A program made the position numbers and the translations under genes. From the NCBI GenBank assembly GCA_963815655.1, contig CAWFHK010000001.1, positions 2,728,001 through 2,792,000 of the forward strand: a stretch of 64,000 nucleotides of DNA, in the 5' to 3' direction. Position 1 is the first letter of the stretch. Every line of letters begins with the position of its first letter. Of the stretch, positions 52,248 through 61,305 are shown piece by piece. The notes under the pieces were generated by a model that ran no database searches, was not told where the DNA came from, and saw nothing but the letters and a program-made list of their open reading frames with translations. The DNA is from JAWOLE01 sp963815655 (lineage in GTDB: Bacteria; Acidobacteriota; Thermoanaerobaculia; UBA5066; Gp7-AA6).

Positions 52248-53252
52248 TTACTCCCGGCCGGCGGTCCGATGGCGTTCGAACCAGCTCATCGCCGTCTCTT
52301 CGGCCCAGTAGCGCGCTCCGGACCCCGAGACGAAACCGATGTGTCCGCCCTCGCGCGTGATCCGGAACGTCACGCGGGGGGAGGCGGCGGTCTTCGCCCG
52401 CGCGAGGACGGACGCGGGGAGGAAGGGATCGTCTTCCGAGGAGAGGCAGAGAGTGGGAGTCTGGACGCGGTCGAGAAAGTTCAAGGAGCTCGAGCGGGCA
52501 TAGTAGTCGTCGGCGCCGGTGAAGCCGTGCAGGGGGCCGGTGGCGGCATCGTCGAACTCCCAGAAGGTCCGCGATCGCGCGACGCGCTCGAGGTCGATCC
52601 GCGCGGCCGCTTCGGGAAATCGCCGGGCGACCGCGGCCGCCTTCACCCGGAGCGTTTTCAGGAATCCGCCGACGTAGCGACGGCCGAGAGTGGTCTCCAT
52701 GTGCCGCGAGCCGGCCGCGAGATCGTAGGGCGTCGAGATCGCCGCAGCCGCCGCGATGCTTCGCTGCCCGGGGTTCTCGCCGAGCCACTTGAGGAGAACG
52801 TTGCCGCCCAGAGATGCCCCCACCGCGAAGAGCGGCGCCCCGGGCTCGCGGGCGGCGAGCCGCGCGACGACGAAATCGAGGTCCGAAGTCTCGCCGGAGT
52901 GATAGAGACGGGGGCGCCGGTTGGGAAGCATCCGAGCCAGACGCAACGGATCGCGGGCGCAGGAACGGAAGTTCAGCGCCGTGCCGCGCCAGCCCAGCCG
53001 CTCGGCCGCGGCGAGGAATCCCTGCACGTAGACCGAATAGGAGCTCCCTTCGAGACCATGGAGCGCGAGCAGGCTCGGGCTCCCCGCCGCTCCCTCGACG
53101 TGGTCGAGGACCAGCTCGTCGCCGTCGGGCGTCTCCAGGACCTCTCGGACGAAGGCCACCTGCCTGCGCGACCGCGCCACGCGGCCCCACGCCGTCTGGA
53201 GATGCGGCCCCGGCAGCCACCAGGCGGCGCGGAAGGAGGTTCCAGGTTTCAA
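52248..53252 (-). CDS. alpha/beta hydrolase of the YheT/EMB8 family
   Basis: A 334-residue protein. WWLPGPHLQTAWGRV at the N-terminus is the family hallmark (xPGPHLQTxW). LLALHGLEGSSYSVYVQGFL contains the oxyanion strand. The catalytic triad is Ser in GASLGGN, Asp in SSEDDPFLP and His in EGGHIGFV. Members act on lipids or short-chain esters. Convergent with the metzincin gene and downstream of a methyltransferase relic. Confidence 0.9.
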   Translation of the reverse strand: MKPGTSFRAAWWLPGPHLQTAWGRVARSRRQVAFVREVLETPDGDELVLDHVEGAAGSPSLLALHGLEGSSYSVYVQGFLAAAERLGWRGTALNFRSCARDPLRLARMLPNRRPRLYHSGETSDLDFVVARLAAREPGAPLFAVGASLGGNVLLKWLGENPGQRSIAAAAAISTPYDLAAGSRHMETTLGRRYVGGFLKTLRVKAAAVARRFPEAAARIDLERVARSRTFWEFDDAATGPLHGFTGADDYYARSSSLNFLDRVQTPTLCLSSEDDPFLPASVLARAKTAASPRVTFRITREGGHIGFVSGSGARYWAEETAMSWFERHRTAGRE

Positions 53253-53262
53253 GTTTCAGGTT

Positions 53263-53499
53263 TCAGGACGACTGGCTGTTGTTTTCCAGGAGGCAGATGC
53301 CCGACCAGGGACGGTTTCCCTGGGGACCGGAGGACTCGGGCAGCATCGCGATCAAGCGCAGGAGGAGCGGGAGGCGCTCGCGGCGGGCCGCGAACGGGTC
53401 CCGAAAGAGCGCGCCCGGCCGCTCCGTCTCCCGAGCACGGTACATCGCCGCCCGGATCGCCGTGTCCGAGATGTTGCGGATCGCCCCCTCTTCGCTCAC
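53263..53499 (-). pseudogene. internally deleted SAM methyltransferase (TIGR00027/LCMT-like) relic
   Basis: The first ~40 residues (IRNISDTAIRAAMYRARETE, RPGALFRDPFAARRE) match the N-terminus of the LCMT-like methyltransferase family. Then LPLLLRLIAMLPESSG and RPWSGICLLEN resemble its C-terminus. The SAM-binding core of ~200 residues between the two is missing, with the frame preserved across the junction. Its GTTTCAGG-rich 3' flank is the same repeat as at 30395. Confidence 0.65.
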
Positions 53500-53630
53500 C
53501 CCTTCATCTTCTCAAAACCGTGACTTTCGACCGCAAGCGTTCGCTGCGCGAACGGCGGTCGAGAGAGTTCAACCGAGGCCTTGATCTACACTCTCTGATG
53601 CCTCGGGCCGACAGTCAGGGAGGTCAGACC

Positions 53631-54074
53631 ATGGCGCAGACCGATATCCGGCGTTACGAAGTCGAGGCTCGATCCACGGACACGTTCGGGCGCGTCCTCT
53701 GCGGCTGCCGCAATCACCACTTCATCGTGGACGGGCCCGTGCAGAACGGGTGCCCGGGCGAGGCGGTCACGCCGGTGGAAGCCTTCCTCTCCGGCGTGGC
53801 GGCGTGCGGCGTGGAGCTCCTCCAGGTCATCGCGAAGGACCGCGGCGTCCCGCTCGCCTCCGCCCGCGTCGCGATCACGGGCGAGATGGACCGCGGCACC
53901 CCGGTCCGTAAAGACCTGGCCCTTTTCAACACCGTCCGCCTGCGGTTCGACCTTCAGGGCGTGACGCCCGAGCAGGGCGCGGAGCTCGTCGAGGCCTTCA
54001 AGGGGCGTTGACCCCTCTACGGAACGGTCGCGGTCGCGACCCCAGACGTCCAGATCGAAATCCACACCGCTTGA
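53631..54074 (+). CDS. OsmC-family protein, probable selenoprotein (in-frame TGA at 54009-54011)
   Basis: ATG 53631 follows GGGAGG. The frame encodes an OsmC/Ohr-type fold (VEARSTDTFGRVLCGCRNHH, EAVTPVEAFLSGVAACGVEL, NTVRLRFDLQGVTPEQGAEL), with the first redox Cys at C59 (VAACGVEL). It reaches TGA at codon 127, exactly where the second catalytic Cys is expected (VEAFKGR-TGA-PLYGTVAVAT; the family has C-P-(V/L/I)-x-x-T). Reading TGA as Sec extends the protein to 147 residues, normal for OsmC, through PDVQIEIHTA to a second TGA at 54072. Truncated at 126 residues it would lack the active-site pair. A bacterial SECIS-like hairpin lies 15-30 bases downstream. OsmC proteins reduce organic peroxides. 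Conventional calling would stop at 54011. Confidence 0.8.
54026..54041 (+). promoter_or_regulatory. candidate bacterial SECIS element
   Basis: GGTCGC (54026-54031) pairs perfectly with GCGACC (54036-54041), closing a GGTC loop. The loop begins 20 bases after the TGA and has G at its first two positions, as expected of bacterial SECIS hairpins bound by SelB. Confidence 0.65.
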
Positions 54075-54094
54075 GGTGATGGTGGCGAAATACT

Positions 54095-54478
54095 CGCCCC
54101 GGAGCCGGAGCCATTTCCCTGCGTCGGCACGCGCCGGCCTGCCGCGATGGGGAGAACCGGCCGGCGCTGAGGGTTCCTCGCAGCGTCACCATGGTACCGG
54201 CTGTTGCATTCCATGCTCGTCACCCATCACCGACTCCGGGAAAGGCTTTCGGCCGCGGCAGTCGCTTCGCGACCAGGCGGCCGAGAGAGTTCAAAACGAG
54301 AGCTTCCGGAGCCCTTCGTCCGGGGTAAGGTGGGAGGAGGCGATGAGCGAAGGAGCACACCACAGAAAAAACTTGCGCCACTCTTTTCATGCGATTGAAC
54401 GACCAGCGACGGCCCGGAGCCTTCTGTCACGGCCGGGCCGTCGCGTGCCGACGAAGGAGGCGGACCGACGCCGGGGCG
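54095..54478 (-). repeat. dispersed ~370-bp inverted-repeat element, copy C
   Basis: Read on the minus strand it starts CGCCCCGGCGTCGGTCCGCC and ends CTCCGGCTCCGGGGCG, aligning with copy B over its full length, including the central GTGTGCTCC-TCGCTCATCG and CGGAGTCGGTGATGGGTGAC blocks. End boxes of ~80 bases are imperfect inverted repeats. It lies between the OsmC and phosphofructokinase genes. Confidence 0.78.
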
Positions 54479-54513
54479 GGCCCAACGCCATTACGACTCG
54501 GCCTTGCGGCGAG

Positions 54514-55707
54514 CTACAAGAAGATTGTGCGGCCGAAACGGTTCGTGAACCGCGGGCGGAAGCGGACGGTGTCGTAGTCGGAGGCGACATCCACGGTGCG
54601 CGGCTCGCGGGAGGGATCGGGCAGCTCCGTGTCGGCGTAGACGCCTTTCTCGATGCAGACCATTCGGCCGGTCTTGTCCTGCGCGGCGAGCTCGACGGCG
54701 AGCGTGCCGAAGGTGTTGGCAATGATCTTGTCGAAGGGCTCGGGGTCGCCGCTGCGCAGGTCGTAGGCGAGGTCCTGCGGGCGCGTCGGCAGGCCGGTCG
54801 CGTGGGTGATGGCGTCGGCCAGCGCTTCTCCGACGTTCTGCTTGTGGCGGTGCCCGAAGGCGTCCGGCGGACCGACCTCCACGAGCTTGCCCCCCTTCCA
54901 GATCGCCCCCTCCGAGCAGAGGACCATCGCGTAGTGGCCGGGACTCTCCGCGTGGTCGCGAGCGGCGGTTTCGCACAGCGCGTCGAGATCGAAGGCGTGC
55001 TCCGGGATGACGCACCGGATGTCGGAGACGGCCATGGCGGTGCCGAGCGCGGTGAAGCCGGAGTCGCGGCCGAAGATCCGGAAGACGCCGACGACCTCGT
55101 GGGACCCCAGGTGCGTGCGCTGCCGGTTGATGAACTCGACCGCGCGGATGATCGCGGTCGCGAAGCCGAGGCTGTACTCGGTGCCGTTGACGTCGTTGTC
55201 CATCGTCTTGGGAATCCCGACGACGGGGAACCCGCGCGTGGAGAGGGTGTGGGCGTAGCCGAGCGTGTCGTCGCCGCCGATCGCGACGAGGCAGTCCACG
55301 CCGAGGTCCGTCAGGTTCTGGATGACGGCGTCCGTCACGTCGAAGAGGTCCTTGCCGGCGGACGGGAGGTCCCCGGCGCGCTCCTGGAGGCGGGCCGGCA
55401 GCTCGGCCTTCCGCATCCGGTCCGGCCGCGTCCGGGAAGTGTGAAGGAAGGTCCCGCCGGTGCGGTCCACCGCGCGCACGCGCGCGTCGTCGAGCGGCAC
55501 GACGTCGGACCAGGCGCCCGTCTCCCGGTCCCGGGCCATGTTCACGGCGCCCTTCCAGCCGCGCAGGATGCCGGTCACGTTCGCGTCGCTCGACCCGTCC
55601 CGGATCCAGCCATGGTCCTTCGCCGCGCTGTATACGGACTTGATGGCGGCGTTCAATCCCGGAACGTCGCCGCCGCCCGTCAGGACCGCCAGGTGCTTGC
55701 CCGCCAT
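54514..55707 (-). CDS. pfp: 6-phosphofructokinase, PPi-dependent type
   Basis: A 397-residue protein. LAVLTGGGDVPGLNAAIKSV is the phosphoryl-donor loop. GGDDTLGYA (~144) has the second Asp that replaces the Gly of ATP-dependent enzymes, and VGIPKTMDNDVNGTEYSLGF (~166) has Lys where ATP enzymes have Gly (PKTxDND versus PGTxDND). Both point to pyrophosphate as donor. FRIFGRDSGFTALGTAMA is the fructose-6-phosphate site. It acts in glycolysis/gluconeogenesis in the cytosol. Single gene, with the repeat element downstream. Confidence 0.87.
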   Translation of the reverse strand: MAGKHLAVLTGGGDVPGLNAAIKSVYSAAKDHGWIRDGSSDANVTGILRGWKGAVNMARDRETGAWSDVVPLDDARVRAVDRTGGTFLHTSRTRPDRMRKAELPARLQERAGDLPSAGKDLFDVTDAVIQNLTDLGVDCLVAIGGDDTLGYAHTLSTRGFPVVGIPKTMDNDVNGTEYSLGFATAIIRAVEFINRQRTHLGSHEVVGVFRIFGRDSGFTALGTAMAVSDIRCVIPEHAFDLDALCETAARDHAESPGHYAMVLCSEGAIWKGGKLVEVGPPDAFGHRHKQNVGEALADAITHATGLPTRPQDLAYDLRSGDPEPFDKIIANTFGTLAVELAAQDKTGRMVCIEKGVYADTELPDPSREPRTVDVASDYDTVRFRPRFTNRFGRTIFL

Positions 55708-55726
55708 GGCCCTGATCTATCAGAAG

Positions 55727-55815
55727 AAGGTGGTAGGTGGAAGGTAGAAGGTGGTAGGGACCGGGGCTGGCCCTCCCCTACCACCTACCACCTACCACCT
55801 ACCACCCACCACCTC
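55727..55815. repeat. CCTACCACC repeat hairpin
   Basis: GGTGGTAGGTGGAAGGTAGA at 55729 onward is answered by CCTACCACC repeated four times at 55777-55812. The ~30-base arms form a strong hairpin around GACCGGGGCTGGCC. It lies between two minus-strand genes and could terminate the upstream transcript. Confidence 0.85.
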
Positions 55816-55816
55816 T

Positions 55817-57556
55817 TCAGAGGACCTTCTTGACGACGAGGTAGGAGGTCAGGCCGGAGGGGATGTCCTTCAGCGCGATGCTCCAGGTGTAGGGGCCGGG
55901 CGGAAGGCCGAGCTGGATCGCGTCGACGTAGGGGCCCGCCCTCTCGCCCGAGAGGCTCTGCGCCTTCGACTTACGGGTGAGCGGCCTCGCGCGGTTTCCT
56001 TCGTCGTCGGAGCAGATTGCCCAGACCTGAATGTCACGCTCCTTCATCTCGGATCCCGGCGCCTCAGGCGGCCGCGGATACTCGAGCCGCATCGCGACGA
56101 TGTCGCGTCCGCTCTCCTTGCGGAGCTCCTCGAAGGAGACCTTGGCGTTGAGCGGGTTGTCGTCGCGCCGCTGGCTCAGGTTGGCAACGATCGCGTCCAC
56201 TGTCTTCTCCTCGTCGGTGCGGATGCGGTAGCCGCGGCGATACATCGCCTTCGCTCCCGGCCGCTCGACCGCGATCTCGATCTTGTGGAACTTGAAGTCT
56301 CCGGGTGTGGGATCGCGGAATGTCAGCGCGTACCCGGAGACCCGCTCGGCGACGACCGTCCCGAGCCGGTCGGAAAACTGGTTCCCGACCAGGATCGCCT
56401 GTCCTCCGCTCGCCTCCGCGAGCACGCCCATCGACCCCGTCACCGCGACCCGGGCGGTCATGCCTGTGCCCGAGTACGCCAGCGCCGCGCCCCCCTCGAC
56501 GCCCGGCATCGCCCGGCCCGGCCATTTCGACGAGGCTCCGGGGTTGGTCCCGCGCTCGATCGCCTCCGAATCGACGGGATAGAAGGCGATGTCCAGCTCG
56601 AGGGCCTTCTTCGTGATCAATCCCATGCGCCGGGACCACGTGGCGTCAGACGCCGCGCCGAAAGCGGTGAACGTGTTTGTCGCCTCGTCTTGAAGCGCCT
56701 GTTCGATTTGCCTGGCCGTATCCGGGTCGACGGCCCCCTTCCCCATCGTGCGCATCTTCTGGATGTCGCGATTGGTCGCGTCCGCGCCGTAGAGCATGAG
56801 CGAGAGATCGAAGGGGGCCATGAGCGGCGTCCCGTCGGACACGAAGACGAGCCCCTTGCGCCCCGGCACGTCGGCGGGGAACTCGATCAGCGCCTGGAGG
56901 ATCCCGTCGAAGCTGCGCCGGGCGGCCAGGTTGATCTCGAGCTCGACGTCCTTGGGTTTGCGCCCGTTGCGGATCTCGTCGGCGAGCGAGGAGGGGCTCG
57001 GCATGCGGGAGTCAAACGTCCGCTTGGAGATCTTCTTCGCCGCGGCGAGAAGCTGCGGGACGTCCGTCGTCCAGGGGCACTCCACGCGCAGGTGGCCGTC
57101 GAAGCGCTCCAGCATGACGTGGACGCCCGGCGCCACCTTCTCCTTCAGGAAGTTTTCGATCTGGCGGTTCACGTCGCGCCGGTCGAAGGAGTTCGTCGAG
57201 GTCTCGTCCAGGAGGATCGCCAGGTACAGCTCCGGGCTCGGCGGCGCGGCGGCCGGGGCGGCGCCGACCGACGGAGGAGCGGCCGCCGGAGCGGGTGCGT
57301 TCCCGGCTGGTTTGGGCGCGGAAGCCGGCGTGGCGGCCTCGACGCTGTCCAGCCCCTCGATCGGAACATCCTTGCCGTCCACCTTGAGCTTCACCTCGGA
57401 CGCTTTCAGGTCCTGCAGAGGCTTGCCGTCCTGCCCGCGGACCTCGAGCCGGACCGTGACGAGGCCGACCCGGACGTTTTCGCGGAACGCCTGCGCGGCG
57501 ACGAGGGCGGCGGCGCCGAGCGCGAGGGAGACGAGAAGCGGATGACGGCGGTTCAT
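55817..57556 (-). CDS. VWFA-related protein of the acidobacterial type (TIGR03436-like)
   Basis: A 579-residue exported protein; ATG 57556 follows GGGAGG and gives a leader (LLVSLALGAAALVAAQAF). VRVGLVTVRLEVRGQDGKPL plus DLKASEVKLKVDGKDVPIEG is the N-terminal beta domain typical of the family. A Pro/Ala linker follows, then the VWA part LYLAILLDETSTNSFDRRDV, whose MIDAS is incomplete (DETSTNS rather than DxSxS), and GRKGLVFVSDGTPLMAPFDL. The C-terminus ends KDIPSGLTSYLVVKKVL. The family is strongly associated with Acidobacteriota; function unknown, probably cell-surface adhesion or assembly. Confidence 0.88.
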   Translation of the reverse strand: MNRRHPLLVSLALGAAALVAAQAFRENVRVGLVTVRLEVRGQDGKPLQDLKASEVKLKVDGKDVPIEGLDSVEAATPASAPKPAGNAPAPAAAPPSVGAAPAAAPPSPELYLAILLDETSTNSFDRRDVNRQIENFLKEKVAPGVHVMLERFDGHLRVECPWTTDVPQLLAAAKKISKRTFDSRMPSPSSLADEIRNGRKPKDVELEINLAARRSFDGILQALIEFPADVPGRKGLVFVSDGTPLMAPFDLSLMLYGADATNRDIQKMRTMGKGAVDPDTARQIEQALQDEATNTFTAFGAASDATWSRRMGLITKKALELDIAFYPVDSEAIERGTNPGASSKWPGRAMPGVEGGAALAYSGTGMTARVAVTGSMGVLAEASGGQAILVGNQFSDRLGTVVAERVSGYALTFRDPTPGDFKFHKIEIAVERPGAKAMYRRGYRIRTDEEKTVDAIVANLSQRRDDNPLNAKVSFEELRKESGRDIVAMRLEYPRPPEAPGSEMKERDIQVWAICSDDEGNRARPLTRKSKAQSLSGERAGPYVDAIQLGLPPGPYTWSIALKDIPSGLTSYLVVKKVL

Positions 57557-57702
57557 CGGTAACCTCCCGAGGCGGCGGAATCGTCCAACGAGTGTCGTGT
57601 CGAAAAACGATACGCCTGCGGGCCACTCCCTCTCAATGATGAAAGTGACCCGGGCCGGGCGATGCAATTCCAGGCGATTCCCGAAGGTTAGATAGCTCGG
57701 TC

Positions 57703-59766
57703 ATGGGTGTCTTCACCGGAGCGCGGTTTCGCGCGGTCGCCGTGGCGGGCTGGCTCGCCGCCGCCGCGATCGTCTCGGGGCAGGACGGCCTCTGGACGAC
57801 CCACGGCCCCTATGGGGGAAGCATCTACTGCCTCGTCCCCGATCCGACCAACGCGGCCATCCTCTATGCGGGGACCGACCGCGGCGTTTACCGGAGCGAC
57901 GACGCGGGAGCGACCTGGAGGGCCGCCAGCGCGGGGCTCCCCGCCTACCGCGTCCAGACGATTGCCGTCGACCCGACCTCGCCCTCCACGCTCTACGCCG
58001 GCACGCTGACGCCGGACGGCGTCCAGAGCGTCGGCATCTTCAAGAGCACCGACGGGGGCGCGTCCTGGGTGGACATCAACCTGGGATTGTTCGACCCGCT
58101 CACGGGGATCGGGCCGCTCGACATCTGGGGCCTGGCCATCGATCCGAAGAACCACAACACGATTCTCGCGGGCTCGCGGTTCTCGGAGATCTTCAAGAGC
58201 GTGGACGGAGGGCAGACCTGGCAGTACAAGACCTTCGGCGGATACAGCATCTACCTGGAGACCTCCGCGTTCCGGTTCGACCCGGGCAACTCCTCCAATG
58301 TCCTGGCGGCGTCCACGCTGGGACTGCTGCGCAGCACCGACGGCGGGGATACCTGGAACGGCTACGGCAACGTCAGCGACGCGTTCTTCACCCTCGTAGC
58401 CGATCCGGCTTCCGCGACGACGCTCTACGCCGGCAACGTCAACGGGTCCGGCATCTTCAAGAGCACCGACGGCGGCGCCCACTGGACGACGATCAACAAG
58501 GGGCTCCCCTCCAACCAGGGAGCGACGGGCTCCCTGCCTCTGGTGCTCGGGATCGCCCCGGACCCGGCGCATCCGGCGACCCTCTACGCCGGCACCTACG
58601 GCAACGGGATCTACCGAAGCATGGACGGCGGCTCGAACTGGTCCTCCGCCGGCTCCGGGATGCGCACCACGTACGTCTCCGCCCTCGCCTTCGAGCCCTC
58701 CGCGACGCTCGTCGCCGCGACGTTCGGCGGCGGCGTGTATCGGAGCGCGGACGGCGGCGACACGTGGTCGCCGTCGAGCGTGGGCCTGGACGCCGGGATC
58801 GCCCACGCGCTCCTCTCCGATCCGGCCGCGCCGGGAACCGTCTATGCGGCTCTCTCCGACGGCCTCTACCGCAGCGCCGACGGAGGGGGAACCTGGCAGA
58901 CGGTCAACAACGGGCTCCCGATCGCTCCGGTCTCGGCCCTCGCCTCGAGACCCGGAAGTCCCCGCACCCTCCTCGCCGCGACTCTGGGGGGCGGCATCTT
59001 CAAGAGCGCAGACGGCGCGGCCTGGAGCGCCTCCTCGCAGGGACTGGCCGACTCCTCCATCTCGTCGCTCGTCGTGGATCCGACCAACCCGCAGACGCTC
59101 TACGCGGGGACGGACCACTCCGGCACGGCTTCGCAGCGGCTCTTCAAGAGCACCGACGGCGGCGGCACCTGGACGCAGACGAGCCTCGACGCCAGGCAGT
59201 TCTCGCTCACCTATCTCTCCGTCAACCCCGGCAACGCGTCGCAGGTGATCGCGGGGAGCGAGAACGTCATCGGTTACTACCAGAGTCTCGACGCGGGAAC
59301 GACCTGGTCCGTCGTGACGACGGACGCCGCCTGCGGCGGAGTCAACGCGATCTTCTTCGCTCCGGCGGGCTCGACGATGTTCCTGGCCGGCACGGCGGGA
59401 GTGTGCCGCTCGACGGACGGCGGCAAGACGTGGGCCGTGACGGCGCCCGCCCCCCTGGCCTCGATCGAGACGTTCCTGGCGGATCCGTCGAACCCGGCGA
59501 TCCTCTACGCCGGGGCTTCGCCCGCGGTCCCCGGCGGCACGGGAGGCGTCTTCCAGAGCCTGGACGCCGGCCTGACCTGGCAAGCGCTCGGCAGCGGCCT
59601 CGAAGATTCCGCGGTGATCTCCCTCGCGCTCGACCCCCTGCGCGGCACTCTCCACGCCGGGATCCACGCCGGGGGCGTCGCGGAGCTCGTTTTCCCCGTC
59701 GATCGTACGCCCGTGCTGCCGCCGCCGTCCACCGGCCGAGGACCCCGGCAGGTGGAACCCCGCTGA
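57703..59766 (+). CDS. exported BNR/Asp-box repeat beta-propeller protein
   Basis: A 687-residue protein with a signal peptide (VAVAGWLAAAAIVSGQDG). Repeats of ~45-60 residues carry Asp-box motifs S-DGG-TW (RSDDAGATW, KSTDGGASW, KSVDGGQTW, RSTDGGDTW, RSMDGGSNW, RSADGGDTW and so on), each followed by YAGT-type strands (TLYAGTLTPD, TLYAGTYGNG, TVYAALSDG). At least twelve are visible, enough for two propellers, like sortilin/VPS10-like bacterial proteins. Such proteins bind glycans or other proteins; no catalytic residues are evident. Divergent from the VWFA-related gene. Confidence 0.88.
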   Translation: MGVFTGARFRAVAVAGWLAAAAIVSGQDGLWTTHGPYGGSIYCLVPDPTNAAILYAGTDRGVYRSDDAGATWRAASAGLPAYRVQTIAVDPTSPSTLYAGTLTPDGVQSVGIFKSTDGGASWVDINLGLFDPLTGIGPLDIWGLAIDPKNHNTILAGSRFSEIFKSVDGGQTWQYKTFGGYSIYLETSAFRFDPGNSSNVLAASTLGLLRSTDGGDTWNGYGNVSDAFFTLVADPASATTLYAGNVNGSGIFKSTDGGAHWTTINKGLPSNQGATGSLPLVLGIAPDPAHPATLYAGTYGNGIYRSMDGGSNWSSAGSGMRTTYVSALAFEPSATLVAATFGGGVYRSADGGDTWSPSSVGLDAGIAHALLSDPAAPGTVYAALSDGLYRSADGGGTWQTVNNGLPIAPVSALASRPGSPRTLLAATLGGGIFKSADGAAWSASSQGLADSSISSLVVDPTNPQTLYAGTDHSGTASQRLFKSTDGGGTWTQTSLDARQFSLTYLSVNPGNASQVIAGSENVIGYYQSLDAGTTWSVVTTDAACGGVNAIFFAPAGSTMFLAGTAGVCRSTDGGKTWAVTAPAPLASIETFLADPSNPAILYAGASPAVPGGTGGVFQSLDAGLTWQALGSGLEDSAVISLALDPLRGTLHAGIHAGGVAELVFPVDRTPVLPPPSTGRGPRQVEPR

Positions 59767-59788
59767 CGTCGCTTCGCGTTTGAGCGGG

Positions 59789-60688
59789 CTATTTCGGGAA
59801 CTCGGGAGCGGCGGCCGCCTTCACCGCGACGGTGAATTTCTTGTAGTCGGAGTACTCGGAGAGGGTGTCCACGTGGAAGCCCTTCACGAGGAAGAGGCGG
59901 GCGTTTCCGACGAAGCGCGCCTGCGCGGGGAGCCAGATCTCATCGTTGACCTTTCGCCGCTGGATCAGCGCGTGGGACCCCTTCTTCAACCTCGCGAGGA
60001 TGCCGAACCCGAAGGAGAGATCGTCGGTCAGCTCGGCCTCCACCCGAACGAGCTGCCGGTCCTCCTCGTCGATCCAGGCCCGCCCCGAGAACTTCTTCAG
60101 GATCTTTGCCGCCCGCGTCTCCGTCTCGACGCCGGGCCGCGCCTCGAAGGTCAGGGCGATCGCGGAGCGCCCGTCGAGCGTCTCGCGCCCGACGATCTTG
60201 AACTCGTAGATGCGGAAAATTTCCTCGATCGTCCTCGTCTCCTTGAGTTTCCTTTCTGATTCCGCCGAGGCGCGGCGGGAAGCGTCCTCCGAGTAGAGTC
60301 GGGCCGCCCGCCTCGCCTCCTTCGCCTCCTGTTTCTCGTCCTCCCTCGCCAGCTCCTCCGCCGTCAGCGGCTTGCCGTCCCGCTCGACGAGCTTGCGGTA
60401 GGTGTGCCCCGGTTCCGGCGAAGGGTAGACCTCGTACTGCGAGGTCGTGATCTTCTTGACGTTTCCGCCCGAGTCCAGACGCCGGTCGGTCTGCTTCTCC
60501 GTGAACGTGTACTGATCGAGAAGGAAATCGTCGCTGTGCAGGCGCTCCCGCACCTCTCCGAGGAACGCCTGAAGGTCCGGAAGCGCCGCCGCAGACGGCT
60601 CGTCTTGAGCCGGGACGGGAGCCGCCAGGGCCAGCATTCCCCCGAGCCCGAAGAGGAGGAGAGCGGAACGGCCTGCCGCGCGCCGCAT
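59789..60688 (-). CDS. exported protein of unknown function
   Basis: A 299-residue protein from ATG 60688, giving a leader (SALLLFGLGGMLALAAPVPA); an ATG 19 codons upstream is also possible. The mature part has LHSDDFLLDQYTFTEKQTDR, a charged coiled-coil-like helix (EELAREDEKQEAKEARRAAR), then a beta-rich domain: YEFKIVGRETLDGRSAIALT, FSGRAWIDEEDRQLVRVEAE and KKGSHALIQRRKVNDEIWLP. That last region is LolA/MucB-like in style, an outer-membrane-lipoprotein-sorting or DUF-type fold. Convergent with the BNR protein. Confidence 0.72.
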   Translation of the reverse strand: MRRAAGRSALLLFGLGGMLALAAPVPAQDEPSAAALPDLQAFLGEVRERLHSDDFLLDQYTFTEKQTDRRLDSGGNVKKITTSQYEVYPSPEPGHTYRKLVERDGKPLTAEELAREDEKQEAKEARRAARLYSEDASRRASAESERKLKETRTIEEIFRIYEFKIVGRETLDGRSAIALTFEARPGVETETRAAKILKKFSGRAWIDEEDRQLVRVEAELTDDLSFGFGILARLKKGSHALIQRRKVNDEIWLPAQARFVGNARLFLVKGFHVDTLSEYSDYKKFTVAVKAAAAPEFPK

Positions 60689-60764
60689 CGTATGAGCCAG
60701 AACCCCGGCTTGCCCGGGCGGATTCCTGGCTAATCCACTCTTCATCCGGTGAGCGGTGAGGCGG

Positions 60765-61283
60765 TCAGGGGCGCAGATACCGGTCCCGGAGGATCGCCGT
60801 GTGATGGGAGAGATGTCCGGCGATGATGTAGGCCACCGCCCTCACGGTAAACGGGTTGCCGCTGGCGATGCCGCCGCGGCTCCAGGCCTCCGCCGGGAGG
60901 TTCTGGAAGAAGGAGAGGGTCGCGAGGCGGACCGCCCGGAATTCCTCGACGTGGCCGGCCCACGAGACCTCGTCGGCGCGGGCCGCGGCGGCCGCGATGT
61001 CCTGGTCGTAGGCCGGAAGCGGGCTGTCGAAGCCGCGGGCGAACCAGAATGCGCGGGACACGAACACGCGCTCGGTGTCGTTGACGTGATTGACGACCTG
61101 GCGGATGCTCCACTTCTCCGGCGCGTAGCGGGTGAGCGACTTCTCCTCGGAAATGCAGGAGAGAAACGCCGAGGTCTCCTCGAGCTGGGCCTGGAGAACC
61201 CCCCCGACGTCGTCGCTCGCGATCCGATCGATGTAGCGGAAGTAATAGGGAGCGGCTTCATCGCGCTCCGGAACGCCGATCAC
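60765..61283 (-). CDS. DinB-family protein
   Basis: A 172-residue protein from GTG 61283. Helices and metal ligands of DinB/YfiT: LQAQLEETSAFLSCIS, EKWSIRQVVNHVNDTERVFV (first His pair region) and TVRAVAYIIAGHLSHHTAIL with HLSHH supplying the last ligands. The IRQVVNHVNDTERVF core is close to YfiT-like putative metal-dependent hydrolases. It follows the 61306 gene on the same strand with 22 bases between them and may be in one operon. Confidence 0.88.
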   Translation of the reverse strand: MIGVPERDEAAPYYFRYIDRIASDDVGGVLQAQLEETSAFLSCISEEKSLTRYAPEKWSIRQVVNHVNDTERVFVSRAFWFARGFDSPLPAYDQDIAAAAARADEVSWAGHVEEFRAVRLATLSFFQNLPAEAWSRGGIASGNPFTVRAVAYIIAGHLSHHTAILRDRYLRP

Positions 61284-61305
61284 GCGTTCACCATGGCGGT
61301 CTCCG

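Noticed and set aside
48664..53220. A 1518-residue minus-strand open frame
   Set aside because: It is antisense to the metzincin and overlaps the YheT-like gene; the translation is Arg/Asp/Gly-rich with no motif, typical of a shadow frame in high-GC DNA.
54026..54041. The hairpin after the OsmC TGA as a simple terminator
   Set aside because: It lies within the coding extension, has no T-run, and the frame continues with family-like sequence through it; a SECIS role explains it better, though not proven.
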